Of a DNA stretch of 64,000 bases, positions 35,118 to 43,032 are shown piece by piece (within the stretch, counting starts at the first letter, position 1; each line of letters starts with the position of its first letter). The stretch covers positions 186,001-250,000 of the forward strand of contig JAGWYN010000001.1 in assembly GCA_018969295.1 (NCBI GenBank), read 5' to 3'. Position numbers and translations under genes: made by a program. This DNA comes from Chloroflexota bacterium (GTDB lineage: Bacteria > Chloroflexota > Anaerolineae > Caldilineales > Caldilineaceae). Below the pieces are notes generated by a model that did no database searches, was not told the origin of the DNA, and saw only the letters and a program-made list of their open reading frames with translations.

Positions 35118-36350
35118 TCAGGCGCGCCCGGATTTGACCCGGCTGCGGCGAGCCAGGGCATCGACCAGCACAGCGGCCAGCAGGACCAGGCCGGTGATAA
35201 TAAACTTGCTGCCTGCGCTCAGTCCGAGCAGCCCCATTCCGTTTTCGACGCTGCCGACCACCAAGGCACCCAGCAGGGCGCTCAGCACGAAGCCGCGCCC
35301 GCCAAACAGGCTGGTTCCGCCGATCACAGCTGCTGCGATGCAGTTGAGCACCAGGTTGCCGCCGCCTGAGTTGGTGGCCACCGAGCGCAGGCGCGAGGCC
35401 AGGATGATCCCGCCCCAGCCGGCCATGAAGCTGGAGAGCATAAAGACGTAGATGCGGATGCGGTTGACCGGGATCCCAGCGCGGCGGGCCGCCTCGGCGC
35501 TGCCGCCGACGGCGTAGACATAGCGGCCAAAGGGGGTGCGGGTCGCCACAAACGAGAAGACCACCAGCAGCAGTGCGAGCAGCACGCCGACCACCGGCAC
35601 CCCGCGGTCTAGGTTGCTGACATAGACCCCGGCCAGAATTAACGCGGCGACCCCCACGATCTGCAGCAGGAGCAGGGGTTGCGGCGTGGTGGTCAGACCT
35701 TCGCGGCGGCGGCGCCAGTTGCCTTGCAGCTTTGACCCGGCGTAAAGAAGCACGATCGCGGCTGCCAGCCCCCAGCCCCAGCTAGCCGGAAGAAAGGCAT
35801 TGGCGATCCCAATCGCCGTGCTGTCCTGCAAGATGATTGTGCCGCCGGCCCCTACCAGAATCAGCACGACCCCGTTCCAGACCAACAGGCCAGCCAGGGT
35901 CACGATAAAAGAGGGCAGTCCAAAGCCGGTGATGATCAAACCTTGCACCAGCCCGATCACGGTCACGGCGGCCAACGCGGCCGGAATCGTCAAAAACCAG
36001 GGCCACCCCAGATCCCGGAAGATCAGGGTCATGACGACCCCGCCGACGGCGCTGACAAAACCGATCGAAAGGTCGATCTCGCCCAGCAGCAGGACAAAGA
36101 CGACGCCGATGGCGATGGTGGCGATCCCTGCCATCTGGACGATCAGGTTGACGAAATTGACAGGGGTCAGAAAATTCTGGTTGAGGCTTTGGAAGATGAG
36201 CGCGATCAACAGCAGGCCGACGATGATTGGCAGCGACCCGATGTCGCCCCCGCGCACGCGCTTCCAGTAGTTGGCCAGAAACTCGCCGGTGGAGAGGGTC
36301 TTCTGTTCGGCCAGGACAGCCTGGCTGCTCGGTTGTGGTTCAGCGTTCAT
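35118..36350 (-). CDS. Sugar ABC transporter permease (XylH/RbsC family)
   Basis: A 410-residue permease of the branched-chain/ribose (BPD_transp_2) family, with about ten hydrophobic segments. Family text includes 'GIATIAIGVVFVLLLGEIDLSIGFVSAVGG', 'GLIITGFGLPSFIVTLAGLLVWNG', 'TPFGRYVYAVGGSAEAARRAGIPVNRIRI' and 'GTSLFGGRGFVLSALLGALVVGSVENGM'. An extra loop with 'NWRRRREGLTTTPQP' in mid-protein resembles XylH, so xylose is the best guess for the substrate. ATG 36350 is preferred over an upstream TTG; no good ribosome site is visible. It lies 332 bp downstream of the ATPase gene, which is a wide gap for one transporter operon. Confidence 0.88.
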   Translation of the reverse strand: MNAEPQPSSQAVLAEQKTLSTGEFLANYWKRVRGGDIGSLPIIVGLLLIALIFQSLNQNFLTPVNFVNLIVQMAGIATIAIGVVFVLLLGEIDLSIGFVSAVGGVVMTLIFRDLGWPWFLTIPAALAAVTVIGLVQGLIITGFGLPSFIVTLAGLLVWNGVVLILVGAGGTIILQDSTAIGIANAFLPASWGWGLAAAIVLLYAGSKLQGNWRRRREGLTTTPQPLLLLQIVGVAALILAGVYVSNLDRGVPVVGVLLALLLVVFSFVATRTPFGRYVYAVGGSAEAARRAGIPVNRIRIYVFMLSSFMAGWGGIILASRLRSVATNSGGGNLVLNCIAAAVIGGTSLFGGRGFVLSALLGALVVGSVENGMGLLGLSAGSKFIITGLVLLAAVLVDALARRSRVKSGRA

Positions 36351-36682
36351 AATCGGTTTGGCGGCAAAAACCACCCTGGCGGGTGGAGGGGGCCGCTTCC
36401 CTCCTTTCGGGATAGAATGGTTCGCATGACTGAAAATTTTCTCGCAGCGCTGCTCTCCGAGGAGCTTTGAAGCGGATTGTACAGGTCAAACTCCTGCCTG
36501 CCGGGCGGATGGGCTGCGCCGCACGATGAAACAGGCGAACCTGGCCAGTTGGTTTGTCGGTGACCGGGCCGGGGAGAGACGCCTCTTTCGCCAGCACGGA
36601 TCTGCATCTTTTGTGCGAGCAGGCGATCTGGTCGCAGGGCGGGCCTTTGGCTGCTGTGCAGCAGACACCGCCTGGTATTCGT
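36351..36682. other. Gap between transporter ATPase and permease genes, no gene seen
   Basis: This 332-bp stretch lies inside the transporter gene set. Frames crossing it on either strand have low-complexity translations that overlap one another, and none looks like a protein. It may hold a promoter for the permease gene or be a relic of a lost second ATPase domain, but I see no recognisable Walker or ABC signature text in it. Confidence 0.4.
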
Positions 36683-37450
36683 TTACAGCTCCCCCATGCC
36701 GGGTACACGCAGAAGTCGGCCTGCGGTGATGGCATGGACCACCTCTTGCTGGGTCGTCTCTCTGGTTTTGAAAACCTCGACTCGTTGGCCCAGACGCAGC
36801 ACAGTGATCCGGTCGGCCACCTCAAAAATATCGTGCAGGTTGTGTGAAATGACCACCACGGCCAGCCCTTTGTCTGCCAGCCGGCGGACCAGATCGAGCA
36901 CCTGGCGTGTCTGTGCAACCCCCAGCGCTGCGGTTGGTTCGTCCAGGATCACCACCTTTGAGTTCCACATCACCGCCTTGGCGACTGCGATCGACTGGCG
37001 TTGCCCTCCCGAGAGCTCAGCAACTGTCTGGCGCACCGAACGCAGGGTGGTGACGGAGAGCGAGTGCAAGGTTTCGATCGCAGATTTCTCCATCGTGGAC
37101 TCGTCCAGCCGCCAGAGCGAGCGTTTGCGTTCGCGGCCCAGGAACATATTGGCCACCACATCCAGGTTGTCGGCCAATGCCAGATCCTGGTAGACGATCT
37201 CGATGCCCAGATGGGCGGCGTCGCGAGGGCCATGGATGTGTACAGGCTTGCCAGCGAAGAAGACTTCGCCTTCGCTGAAAGGGTAGATGCCTGCAATTCC
37301 CTTGATCAGGGTGGATTTGCCGGCGCCGTTGTCGCCGACCAGGGCCATCACCTCGCCGGGGACAACCTCGAAGTCGACTTTGTAGAGGGCCTGGACGGCG
37401 CCAAAATTTTTTGAGACCTGTCTACATTCCAAGATGGGCTGGGTTGTCAA
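36683..37450 (-). CDS. Sugar ABC transporter ATP-binding protein, single-domain form
   Basis: A 255-residue ABC ATPase. Walker A is 'VGDNGAGKSTLIKGIAG', the Q-loop region is 'IEIVYQDLALADNLDVVANMFLGRE', the signature is 'ELSGGQRQSIAVAKA', Walker B is 'VVILDEPTAALG' and the switch His is in 'VVVISHNLHDIFE'. Ribose and xylose ATPases (RbsA, XylG) usually contain two ABC domains in about 500 residues. This one has a single domain, as in the FrcA type. It would energise the XylH-like permease. It follows the binding-protein gene after a double hairpin at 37480-37544. Confidence 0.9.
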   Translation of the reverse strand: MTTQPILECRQVSKNFGAVQALYKVDFEVVPGEVMALVGDNGAGKSTLIKGIAGIYPFSEGEVFFAGKPVHIHGPRDAAHLGIEIVYQDLALADNLDVVANMFLGRERKRSLWRLDESTMEKSAIETLHSLSVTTLRSVRQTVAELSGGQRQSIAVAKAVMWNSKVVILDEPTAALGVAQTRQVLDLVRRLADKGLAVVVISHNLHDIFEVADRITVLRLGQRVEVFKTRETTQQEVVHAITAGRLLRVPGMGEL

Positions 37451-37479
37451 GAGGAGCCTCCTTCCGGCCAGAGAAGATC

Positions 37480-37510
37480 GGGAGGGGCGAGTCGTCGACT
37501 CGCCCCTCCC
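37480..37510. terminator. GC-rich hairpin between binding-protein and ATPase genes
   Basis: A perfect 14-bp stem, arms GGGAGGGGCGAGTC (37480-37493) and GACTCGCCCCTCCC (37497-37510), with a 3-base loop. It lies upstream of the minus-strand ATPase gene. It has no long U-tract and may act as a partial terminator or an mRNA-stabilising structure after the binding-protein gene. Confidence 0.75.
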
Positions 37511-37520
37511 TTAGGGAGGA

Positions 37521-37544
37521 CTGCAAGCCACTCGGGGCTTGCAG
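37521..37544. terminator. Second hairpin between binding-protein and ATPase genes
   Basis: A 9-bp stem, arms CTGCAAGCC (37521-37529) and GGCTTGCAG (37536-37544), with a 6-base loop. It is the first structure transcribed after the binding-protein stop at 37569 and stands 10 bp from the larger hairpin. Confidence 0.7.
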
Positions 37545-37568
37545 TCACAAAGACACTGCCAGGGCGGC

Positions 37569-38744
37569 TCAGCGCTGGTCAGCTGGCGGGCAGTACTGTT
37601 CGTATTCGCCCACGCACAGTTCGTCCCAGGTGCGGAAGCCGTCGGCGATCACGGTCTCGGCAAGGTTGTCTGCGGTGACGGCCACCGGGGTCAGCTTGAT
37701 GAAGGGCACATCGACCATGCCGTTGTTGATCAGATTGCCTTCGGCCAGAGCGCCTGCGTCCTCGCAGTTGAGCAGGGCGACGGCGGCGGCGGCGGCGGCT
37801 TCGGCTTCAGCCTTGATCGGTTTGTAGACCGACATGCTTTGCCAGCCGGAGAGCACGTTCTGCATGCCCGCCACGGTGGCATCCTGGCCGCTGACCGGAA
37901 CTGGAGAGAGGTTGCGTGCCTTGAGGGCGGAGATCACCGAGTTGGCCAGGCCGTCGTTGGCAGCAAAGACGGCGTCCACGCCAGCCTCGCCTGCGTCGGT
38001 CAGGATCTGCTCGAAGATCACCAGGGCCTGCTGGTTGTCCCATTGGGGCACTGCCTGGTCGGCGACCAGCTCCCACGAGCCGTCGTCGTAGTGCGGCTGG
38101 GCGACGCTGAAGTAGCCCTCGCGGAAGAGCGTGGCGTTGTTGTCGGTCGGCGAGCCGTTGAGTTGCACGACGCGGGCCGGGCTCTTGCCGATCGCGTCGA
38201 TCAGCGGTTCGAGGGTCTCTCCCATGGCGCGGCCGACAGCTACGTTGTCGAAGCTGACATAGACATCGGCGGCGCTGGCTGTGTCGATGGTCAGGCGGTC
38301 GTAGTCGATGACGCGTGCGCCGGCTTCCTTGGCCTTGGCGATGATGGCAGCGCCCGAGCCACTGTCCAGGTTGACCAGCAAGATCACCTTGGCGCCGTTG
38401 GTCAGGGCCTGTTCGGCCTGTGTCTGCTGGTTGGCGGCATCTCCTTCAGCGTTGACGATGCTGAACTCCACCCCAGCAGCGCCGAAGGCCTCTTCGAAGT
38501 AACGGCGGTCGTCGTTCTCCCAACGGGCCGACGAGGCGCTGTCCGGGAGCAGGACGGCGATCGAGCCTTCGCCTGGGGTACAGGCAGCGGCTTCTGCGGC
38601 GGGCGCTTCTTCGGCGGGGGCCTCTGTGGCAGCCGCTTCTGCGGCGGGCGCCTCTGCTGCCGGGGCGGCTGCTGGGGCAGCGCAGCCACCCACAACCAGC
38701 GCCAGCAACACGAACAGACTCAATCCAGAGAACAGCTTGCGCAT
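37569..38744 (-). CDS. Sugar ABC transporter substrate-binding lipoprotein (XylF/ribose type)
   Basis: A 391-residue lipoprotein with a lipobox VGGC (Cys at residue 21), an Ala/Glu/Pro-rich tether of about 33 residues and a type 1 periplasmic binding domain. Family text includes 'GSIAVLLPDSASSARWENDDRRYFEEAF', 'QTQAEQALTNGAKVILLVN', 'RVIDYDRLTID' and 'AVFAANDGLANSVISALKARNL', as in XylF. A xylose- or related pentose-binding role is likely. An AAAGGAGAAAC site precedes ATG 38744. It heads the transporter gene set, and two hairpins downstream could keep it more abundant than the ATPase and permease. Confidence 0.9.
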   Translation of the reverse strand: MRKLFSGLSLFVLLALVVGGCAAPAAAPAAEAPAAEAAATEAPAEEAPAAEAAACTPGEGSIAVLLPDSASSARWENDDRRYFEEAFGAAGVEFSIVNAEGDAANQQTQAEQALTNGAKVILLVNLDSGSGAAIIAKAKEAGARVIDYDRLTIDTASAADVYVSFDNVAVGRAMGETLEPLIDAIGKSPARVVQLNGSPTDNNATLFREGYFSVAQPHYDDGSWELVADQAVPQWDNQQALVIFEQILTDAGEAGVDAVFAANDGLANSVISALKARNLSPVPVSGQDATVAGMQNVLSGWQSMSVYKPIKAEAEAAAAAAVALLNCEDAGALAEGNLINNGMVDVPFIKLTPVAVTADNLAETVIADGFRTWDELCVGEYEQYCPPADQR

Positions 38745-39155
38745 GTGTTTCTCCTTTTTCTGGTGATAGAACGGACAAAAAGATGAAAATTGGTTAAATG
38801 TGGCTTTTCAAGCCAAAGTAGCAAAAGCCAGTATACCTGCAATTCTGCCGGTATAAAAGGTAGACGGCCTACAATCAGCAATTTTCAATCTCCACCGTTC
38901 TTTTGTCGCAAAGCTGCTGCTCGTTCAGTACACCATTTGTCCGTTGTCCGGTGGGGCGACTTGGGCAGACAATTGGATTTGTCGGGCACAACAGGAGCCT
39001 GGGGCAGCAAGGCAGTGCCGGGTCTGGCACAGGCTCCTCGTGCTGTGGGCGGTCTCTGGGAGGCACTGGGAAGAGGGGCAGCCCAGCGCGTGTCGGAGTC
39101 GGTGCTTGTTGCGGAGATCTGAACAGTTCTGTACAGAAGAAAGCGACCAGACACG
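38745..39155. other. Divergent regulatory region upstream of the sugar-binding protein
   Basis: This 411-bp region separates the minus-strand sugar-binding gene from the plus-strand unknown gene. On the minus strand TTTTAT (38858-38853) and TATACT (38835-38830) are 17 bases apart, placing a start about 80 bases before ATG 38744. A short imperfect palindrome GGCTTTTCAAGCC (38802-38814) lies just downstream of that -10 and is a candidate operator. The remainder (38880-39155) has no gene that I can support. Confidence 0.45.
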
Positions 39156-39899
39156 ATGTTGTCGCACTATGCCGACGCTGAAGAAAGGCGGCGAACGGTT
39201 CTGGTGGTGGTCCTGACCAATGCGGTTGATTTTTACCGTGCCGCGCAGGAGGGCTGGTATCGGATCCCTCAGCGCCAGGCCCCGCGGCGGATCGGGGCAG
39301 ACTACCTGGCCTTTTATCAGACTGGGGCCTTTGCGGGCCAGCCAGAAGCCCAGACGATTTCGTTTATCGCCCCTACCTGCCGGTATCAGCTGATGCAGCG
39401 ACGCCAGCTGTTGCCCGACGAAGCAGACCACTGCCGGGCCGACGAGTACTATTATCGCATCGAAATTGGTGCGCTGCAGCGGTTGGAGCGCCCGGTGCGC
39501 GCAGCCAAGTTCCGGCGTTTGACGTTTGTCCATACGACCTTGCACCGGCTGCTGGCTGCCAACGATGTGCTGGAGCTGTTTCAGGCCGAAGACCCCTTCG
39601 ATCAGCTTTGGAGTGCGCTGCGCGAACATGGCCTGCGCCCACTCAGCAACCGGATTGTGGCCGAACGGCCGGTCGACATCGTGCTCCGGGCGCGCTGCGG
39701 CTCTCTAGGAATTTCCTGTGTGGCCCAATACACCACCCAGGAACGCTGCTGTGCATCGCAGGTCGAACCGTGGGAATTTTTGCAGCTGGCCCCGGCAGAC
39801 ATTGCAGGGGATCTGCCAGGCTGTCTGCACCAGATCGGCGCGGTCTTGCTGCATCTTGGCGGGTCGATGCTGCATCTGCCACCCGCAGCGGAAGGCTGA
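39156..39899 (+). CDS. Conserved unknown protein with an EVE/PUA-like N-terminal pattern
   Basis: A 247-residue soluble protein. The first 150 residues read like a family seen in other Chloroflexota: 'VVVLTNAVDFYRAAQEGWYRIP', 'GADYLAFYQTGAFAG', 'ISFIAPTCRYQLMQRRQLLPDEADHCRADEYYYRIEIGALQRLERPV'-type blocks in outline, then 'LTFVHTTLHRLLAANDVLELF'. The aromatic-rich pattern suggests an EVE/PUA-like fold, which elsewhere binds modified bases; that is an inference only. The C-terminal part has five Cys in 'RARCGSLGISC' and 'TTQERCCAS', possibly metal-binding. ATG 39156 lacks a strong ribosome site. The gene converges with the HD-domain gene, 7 bp away. I do not assign a function. Confidence 0.6.
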   Translation: MLSHYADAEERRRTVLVVVLTNAVDFYRAAQEGWYRIPQRQAPRRIGADYLAFYQTGAFAGQPEAQTISFIAPTCRYQLMQRRQLLPDEADHCRADEYYYRIEIGALQRLERPVRAAKFRRLTFVHTTLHRLLAANDVLELFQAEDPFDQLWSALREHGLRPLSNRIVAERPVDIVLRARCGSLGISCVAQYTTQERCCASQVEPWEFLQLAPADIAGDLPGCLHQIGAVLLHLGGSMLHLPPAAEG

Positions 39900-39906
39900 G
39901 CAGCTT

Positions 39907-40506
39907 TCAAAGAGTTTCAGAGCGCTCGTGGCCGGCGACCCCCAGTTCGGCGGCGATGCTTTGCATGGCACCCAGCACGCGTTCGACATGCTCGTCGAAA
40001 GGGACCCCCAGCTCTTCCACAAATTTCATGTTTTCATGGCGGTCGATCGCTGCGGTGAAGGCCTTGTCTTTCCATTTCTTTTTGATCGATTTGAGCTCGA
40101 CCCCGCGCAGGTCACGGTCAGGGCGCACGTAGGCCGCAGCCTGGATCAGGCCGGTCAGTTCGTCGCAGGCCAGCAGCGCCTTGTCGAGCAGCGAGACGCG
40201 CGGGGTCCCCAGAAAGGTCGCGTGTGCCTCGACTGCCTGGAGCAAGGCGGGCGGGTAACCAAGTTCCCGGAAGAGCCGCAGTTCGGTGCGCGGGTGTCCG
40301 TTGACTTCGTCCGACATGTCGGCAAAGCGTTCGTAGTCCAGATCGTGCAGCAGCCCAGTGATTCCCCAGAGCGCTTCGTCCTCGCCAAAATGGCGGGCAT
40401 AGACCCGCAGCGAGGCTTCGACCGCCAGCATGTGCCGACGCAAACTCTCAGACTGTACCCACTCACAGAGCAGGGTATATGCTTCCTCACGGGTTGGCAG
40501 TGACAT
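39907..40506 (-). CDS. HD-domain phosphohydrolase-like protein
   Basis: A 199-residue protein with an HD domain. 'SLRRHMLAVEASLRVYARHFGED' supplies the first His, and the HD pair lies in 'GITGLLHDLDYE'. 'GHPRTELRLFRELG' and 'LLACDELTGLIQAAAYVRPD' match the HDIG/COG2316 group. Such small proteins hydrolyse phosphate esters of nucleotides or related compounds; the substrate is unknown. ATG 40506 has AAAGGGC 6 bases upstream. The upstream extension of the frame runs across the divergent promoter of the RarA gene and is rejected. Confidence 0.85.
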   Translation of the reverse strand: MSLPTREEAYTLLCEWVQSESLRRHMLAVEASLRVYARHFGEDEALWGITGLLHDLDYERFADMSDEVNGHPRTELRLFRELGYPPALLQAVEAHATFLGTPRVSLLDKALLACDELTGLIQAAAYVRPDRDLRGVELKSIKKKWKDKAFTAAIDRHENMKFVEELGVPFDEHVERVLGAMQSIAAELGVAGHERSETL

Positions 40507-40611
40507 GGCTTGCCCTTTCTTGTGTCGATGCGGTGTGGCAGGCATGCCTACACACGGCAACTGGCTTGTTGTTCCTGCCTTGGGGCAGCGTTCGCTTGCC
40601 TGCGGGCGCTT

Positions 40612-40642
40612 TTGGGGAACAGATCTTTGTTCATTATACAAT
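40612..40642 (+). promoter_or_regulatory. Candidate promoter upstream of the RarA fusion gene
   Basis: TTGGGG (40612-40617) and TATACA (40635-40640) are 17 bases apart; an overlapping TACAAT (40637-40642) is followed by exactly six bases and an in-frame ATG at 40649. Either the transcript has a 63-base leader before ATG 40712, or it is leaderless and the protein carries 21 more residues. Confidence 0.5.
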
Positions 40643-40711
40643 AGGTACATGCATCTCTTCGCTGGCCACACGAAGGGGAACAGATGCAGAAGGTGGCGAG
40701 CCAGGTACAGG

Positions 40712-42955
40712 ATGGCAGAGAAGATGGATCTTTTTGAGTATGCCCATCAGGAGCGGCTGGCCCGCAGCGCACCGCTGGCGGCGCGCATGCGTCCGCGCAC
40801 GCTCGACGAATATGTCGGCCAGTCGCACATTGTGGGGGCTGGTCGGCTGCTGCGCCGTGCCATCGAGGCCGACCAGCTTGCCAGCGTGATCTTTTATGGC
40901 CCCCCCGGGACCGGCAAGACCACGCTGGCGCGCGTGATCGCCAATACCACACGGGCCCACTTCATTGCCCTCAATGCAGTCCTGGCCGGTGTCAAAGACA
41001 TCCGCGAAGCGATCGAAGAAGCACAACAGCGGGCGCGCCAGCATGGCCAGCGCACGATCCTGTTCGTCGACGAGGTGCACCGTTTCAACAAGGCCCAGCA
41101 GGATGCGTTGCTCCCCTGGGTTGAAAACGGCACGGTGATCTTCGTCGGCGCCACCACCGAGAATCCCTACTTTGAAGTCAACAAGGCGCTGGTCAGCCGC
41201 AGCCGGATTTTTCAGCTGGTGCCGCTCACCCAGGAGGATCTGCGTGCCATCGTCTGCCAGGCGCTGAACGACCGGGAGCGTGGCTACGGTGCGCTGGCCG
41301 TCACGGTCGACGACGACGCGCTCGCTCATCTGGTCGACGTGGCCAACGGCGACGCCCGTGCGGTGCTCAACGCACTCGAGCTGGCCGTGGAGACGACCGG
41401 ATCTGGCCCCAGCCCCGCCCCTGCCAACCGGCACATCACCCTTGCGATCGCCGAAGAGTCGATCCAGCGCCGGGCGGTGCTGTACGACAAAGAAGGCGAC
41501 TACCACTTCGACACGATCAGCGCCTTTATCAAGAGCCTGCGCGGCAGCGACCCCGACGCTGCTCTCTACTGGATGGCCAAGATGGTCTACGCCGGTGAAG
41601 CGCCCCGTTTTCTTCTGCGGCGGATGCTCATCTTTGCCGGCGAAGATGTCGGCATGGCCGACCCCAACGCCATCCAGGTCGTGGCAGCCTGCGCCCAGGC
41701 CTTCGAGCAGGTGGGCATGCCCGAAGGGCGTTTCCACCTGGCCACCGCCGCCCTGTATCTGGCGACCGCCCGCAAATCCAACACGGCCTTCGCTTTTTTC
41801 GACGCTTTGGAACAGGTGCGCCAGGAAGCAGACAGCGGCGTGCCCAACCACCTGAAGGACGGCAGCCGCGACCACGAAGGGTTCGGCCACGGCGAAGGCT
41901 ATCTGTACCCACATGCCTACCGAGACCACTGGGTTGCGCAGCAGTATCTGCCTACCTCGCTGCAGGGCAAGGTCTTTTACCAGCCCTCCGACCAGGGGTA
42001 CGAAGCAGGGATCCGCAGCGAGGTCACGCGGCGCCGCGAGGCCCAGCTGGCCGCAATGCTGGACGCAGAAGAACCGCGCGGGGAGGTTTTGACGCACTCG
42101 CCCGACGACCCGGCGCGTGCGCGCTGGCTGCAGCGCACCCTCTCGGGGGCGGGCGAACGGCTCGGCCAGCTGCGCGACCGGGTGTGCGACGCTGCCCAGC
42201 TGCGCGGCCACAGCCTGGTGTTGGACCTCAAGGCTGCCAGCGGGCTGCTTGCCTGGGAAGCGGTGCGCCGAGTTCCCGAAGGGGGGGTCTACGCGCTGGC
42301 ACGCAGCTGCCGGGATGCGGAGGCGCTGCGTCAGCTTGCCGAGCGGCTCCCGCCGATCGAACGTCCGCACATTCTGGAAGGCACGCTGGAGGAACTGCCT
42401 CTCGTGCTGCCCAGCCAGGGAGCCGGGCTCCGCTTCGATGCGATCGTCGGCTACAACGCCCTGCTCGACGAGCCAGACAAAGGGGCTGCCAGCCGCCTGC
42501 TGGCGCAACTGCTTGCGCCCGCCGGCATCCTGAGCCTGGCAGAACGGGTGCCGCGACGCAGCCAGCGGGTCTATGCGTTGGTGGACGGCCAGCTGCTCGA
42601 CCCTGATCTGCTGTGCCGCTGGCAGGCTGCGGAGGAGACGATCTACGCCGACGCCAGCGACCCACTGGTCAACTGGGATGTGGAGGAACTGCTGGCTGCC
42701 CTGCAGGCTGCCGGGCTGGCTGCAGGCGGAGAGGGCCATTTTGACACCAACGACCAGCCGATCACACCTGCCACCCTGGCGCGCTGGTTTACCCCTGCCC
42801 GCAGCGGGAGGCCCGCCTACACCGACCGCCTGGCTGGCTGGCTGAACCCGGCAGAGATTGCCCAGATCGCCCAGCTCTGCGAACGCCAGCTCTCTGGCCA
42901 GACGGTGCGTTGGCAGAGCTATACGCTGTATGTGAAAGCCCGGCGGCTGCGCTGA
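40712..42955 (+). CDS. rarA: RarA/MgsA AAA+ ATPase fused to a C-terminal methyltransferase-like domain
   Basis: A 747-residue protein. Residues 1-440 are a complete RarA clamp-loader-like ATPase: 'RPRTLDEYVGQSHIVG', Walker A 'YGPPGTGKTTLAR', Walker B 'ILFVDEVHRFNKAQQD', sensor 'FVGATTENPYFEVN', and the tetramerisation region 'SAFIKSLRGSDPDAALYWMAKM' through 'HAYRDHWVAQQYLP'. RarA acts at stalled replication forks. About 280 further residues follow, with a Rossmann-like pattern ('HSLVLDLKAASGLLAWEAVR', 'FDAIVGYNALLDEPD', 'LAPAGILSLAERVPRRSQRVYAL') that resembles an AdoMet-dependent methyltransferase lacking a clear glycine-rich loop. Such RarA/unknown-domain fusions are known in cyanobacteria. 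ATG 40712 is the likely start; 40649 is an alternative. It lies 77 bp before mnmA. Confidence 0.88.
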   Translation: MAEKMDLFEYAHQERLARSAPLAARMRPRTLDEYVGQSHIVGAGRLLRRAIEADQLASVIFYGPPGTGKTTLARVIANTTRAHFIALNAVLAGVKDIREAIEEAQQRARQHGQRTILFVDEVHRFNKAQQDALLPWVENGTVIFVGATTENPYFEVNKALVSRSRIFQLVPLTQEDLRAIVCQALNDRERGYGALAVTVDDDALAHLVDVANGDARAVLNALELAVETTGSGPSPAPANRHITLAIAEESIQRRAVLYDKEGDYHFDTISAFIKSLRGSDPDAALYWMAKMVYAGEAPRFLLRRMLIFAGEDVGMADPNAIQVVAACAQAFEQVGMPEGRFHLATAALYLATARKSNTAFAFFDALEQVRQEADSGVPNHLKDGSRDHEGFGHGEGYLYPHAYRDHWVAQQYLPTSLQGKVFYQPSDQGYEAGIRSEVTRRREAQLAAMLDAEEPRGEVLTHSPDDPARARWLQRTLSGAGERLGQLRDRVCDAAQLRGHSLVLDLKAASGLLAWEAVRRVPEGGVYALARSCRDAEALRQLAERLPPIERPHILEGTLEELPLVLPSQGAGLRFDAIVGYNALLDEPDKGAASRLLAQLLAPAGILSLAERVPRRSQRVYALVDGQLLDPDLLCRWQAAEETIYADASDPLVNWDVEELLAALQAAGLAAGGEGHFDTNDQPITPATLARWFTPARSGRPAYTDRLAGWLNPAEIAQIAQLCERQLSGQTVRWQSYTLYVKARRLR

Positions 42956-43020
42956 GCAAACACCGCCAGGGCAGATCGCGCCAGACGACCGGGTTGGCTG
43001 GCTCTCCTGCTATTTTTGTG

Positions 43021-43026
43021 TACAAT
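43021..43026 (+). promoter_or_regulatory. -10 box directly upstream of mnmA; transcript probably leaderless
   Basis: TACAAT at 43021-43026 is followed by exactly six bases and then ATG 43033. No ribosome site precedes the ATG. The -35 region is weak (CTGGCT at 17-base spacing). This matches the spacing seen at the VTT gene. Confidence 0.5.
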
Positions 43027-43032
43027 AGACGT

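Noticed and set aside
39907..40671. HD protein starting at 40671
   Set aside because: The extra 55 codons run through the divergent promoter region; ATG 40506 has a proper ribosome site and matches the family start.
40634..42739. 701-residue open frame on the minus strand
   Set aside because: Antisense shadow of the RarA fusion, whose plus-strand motifs are unambiguous.
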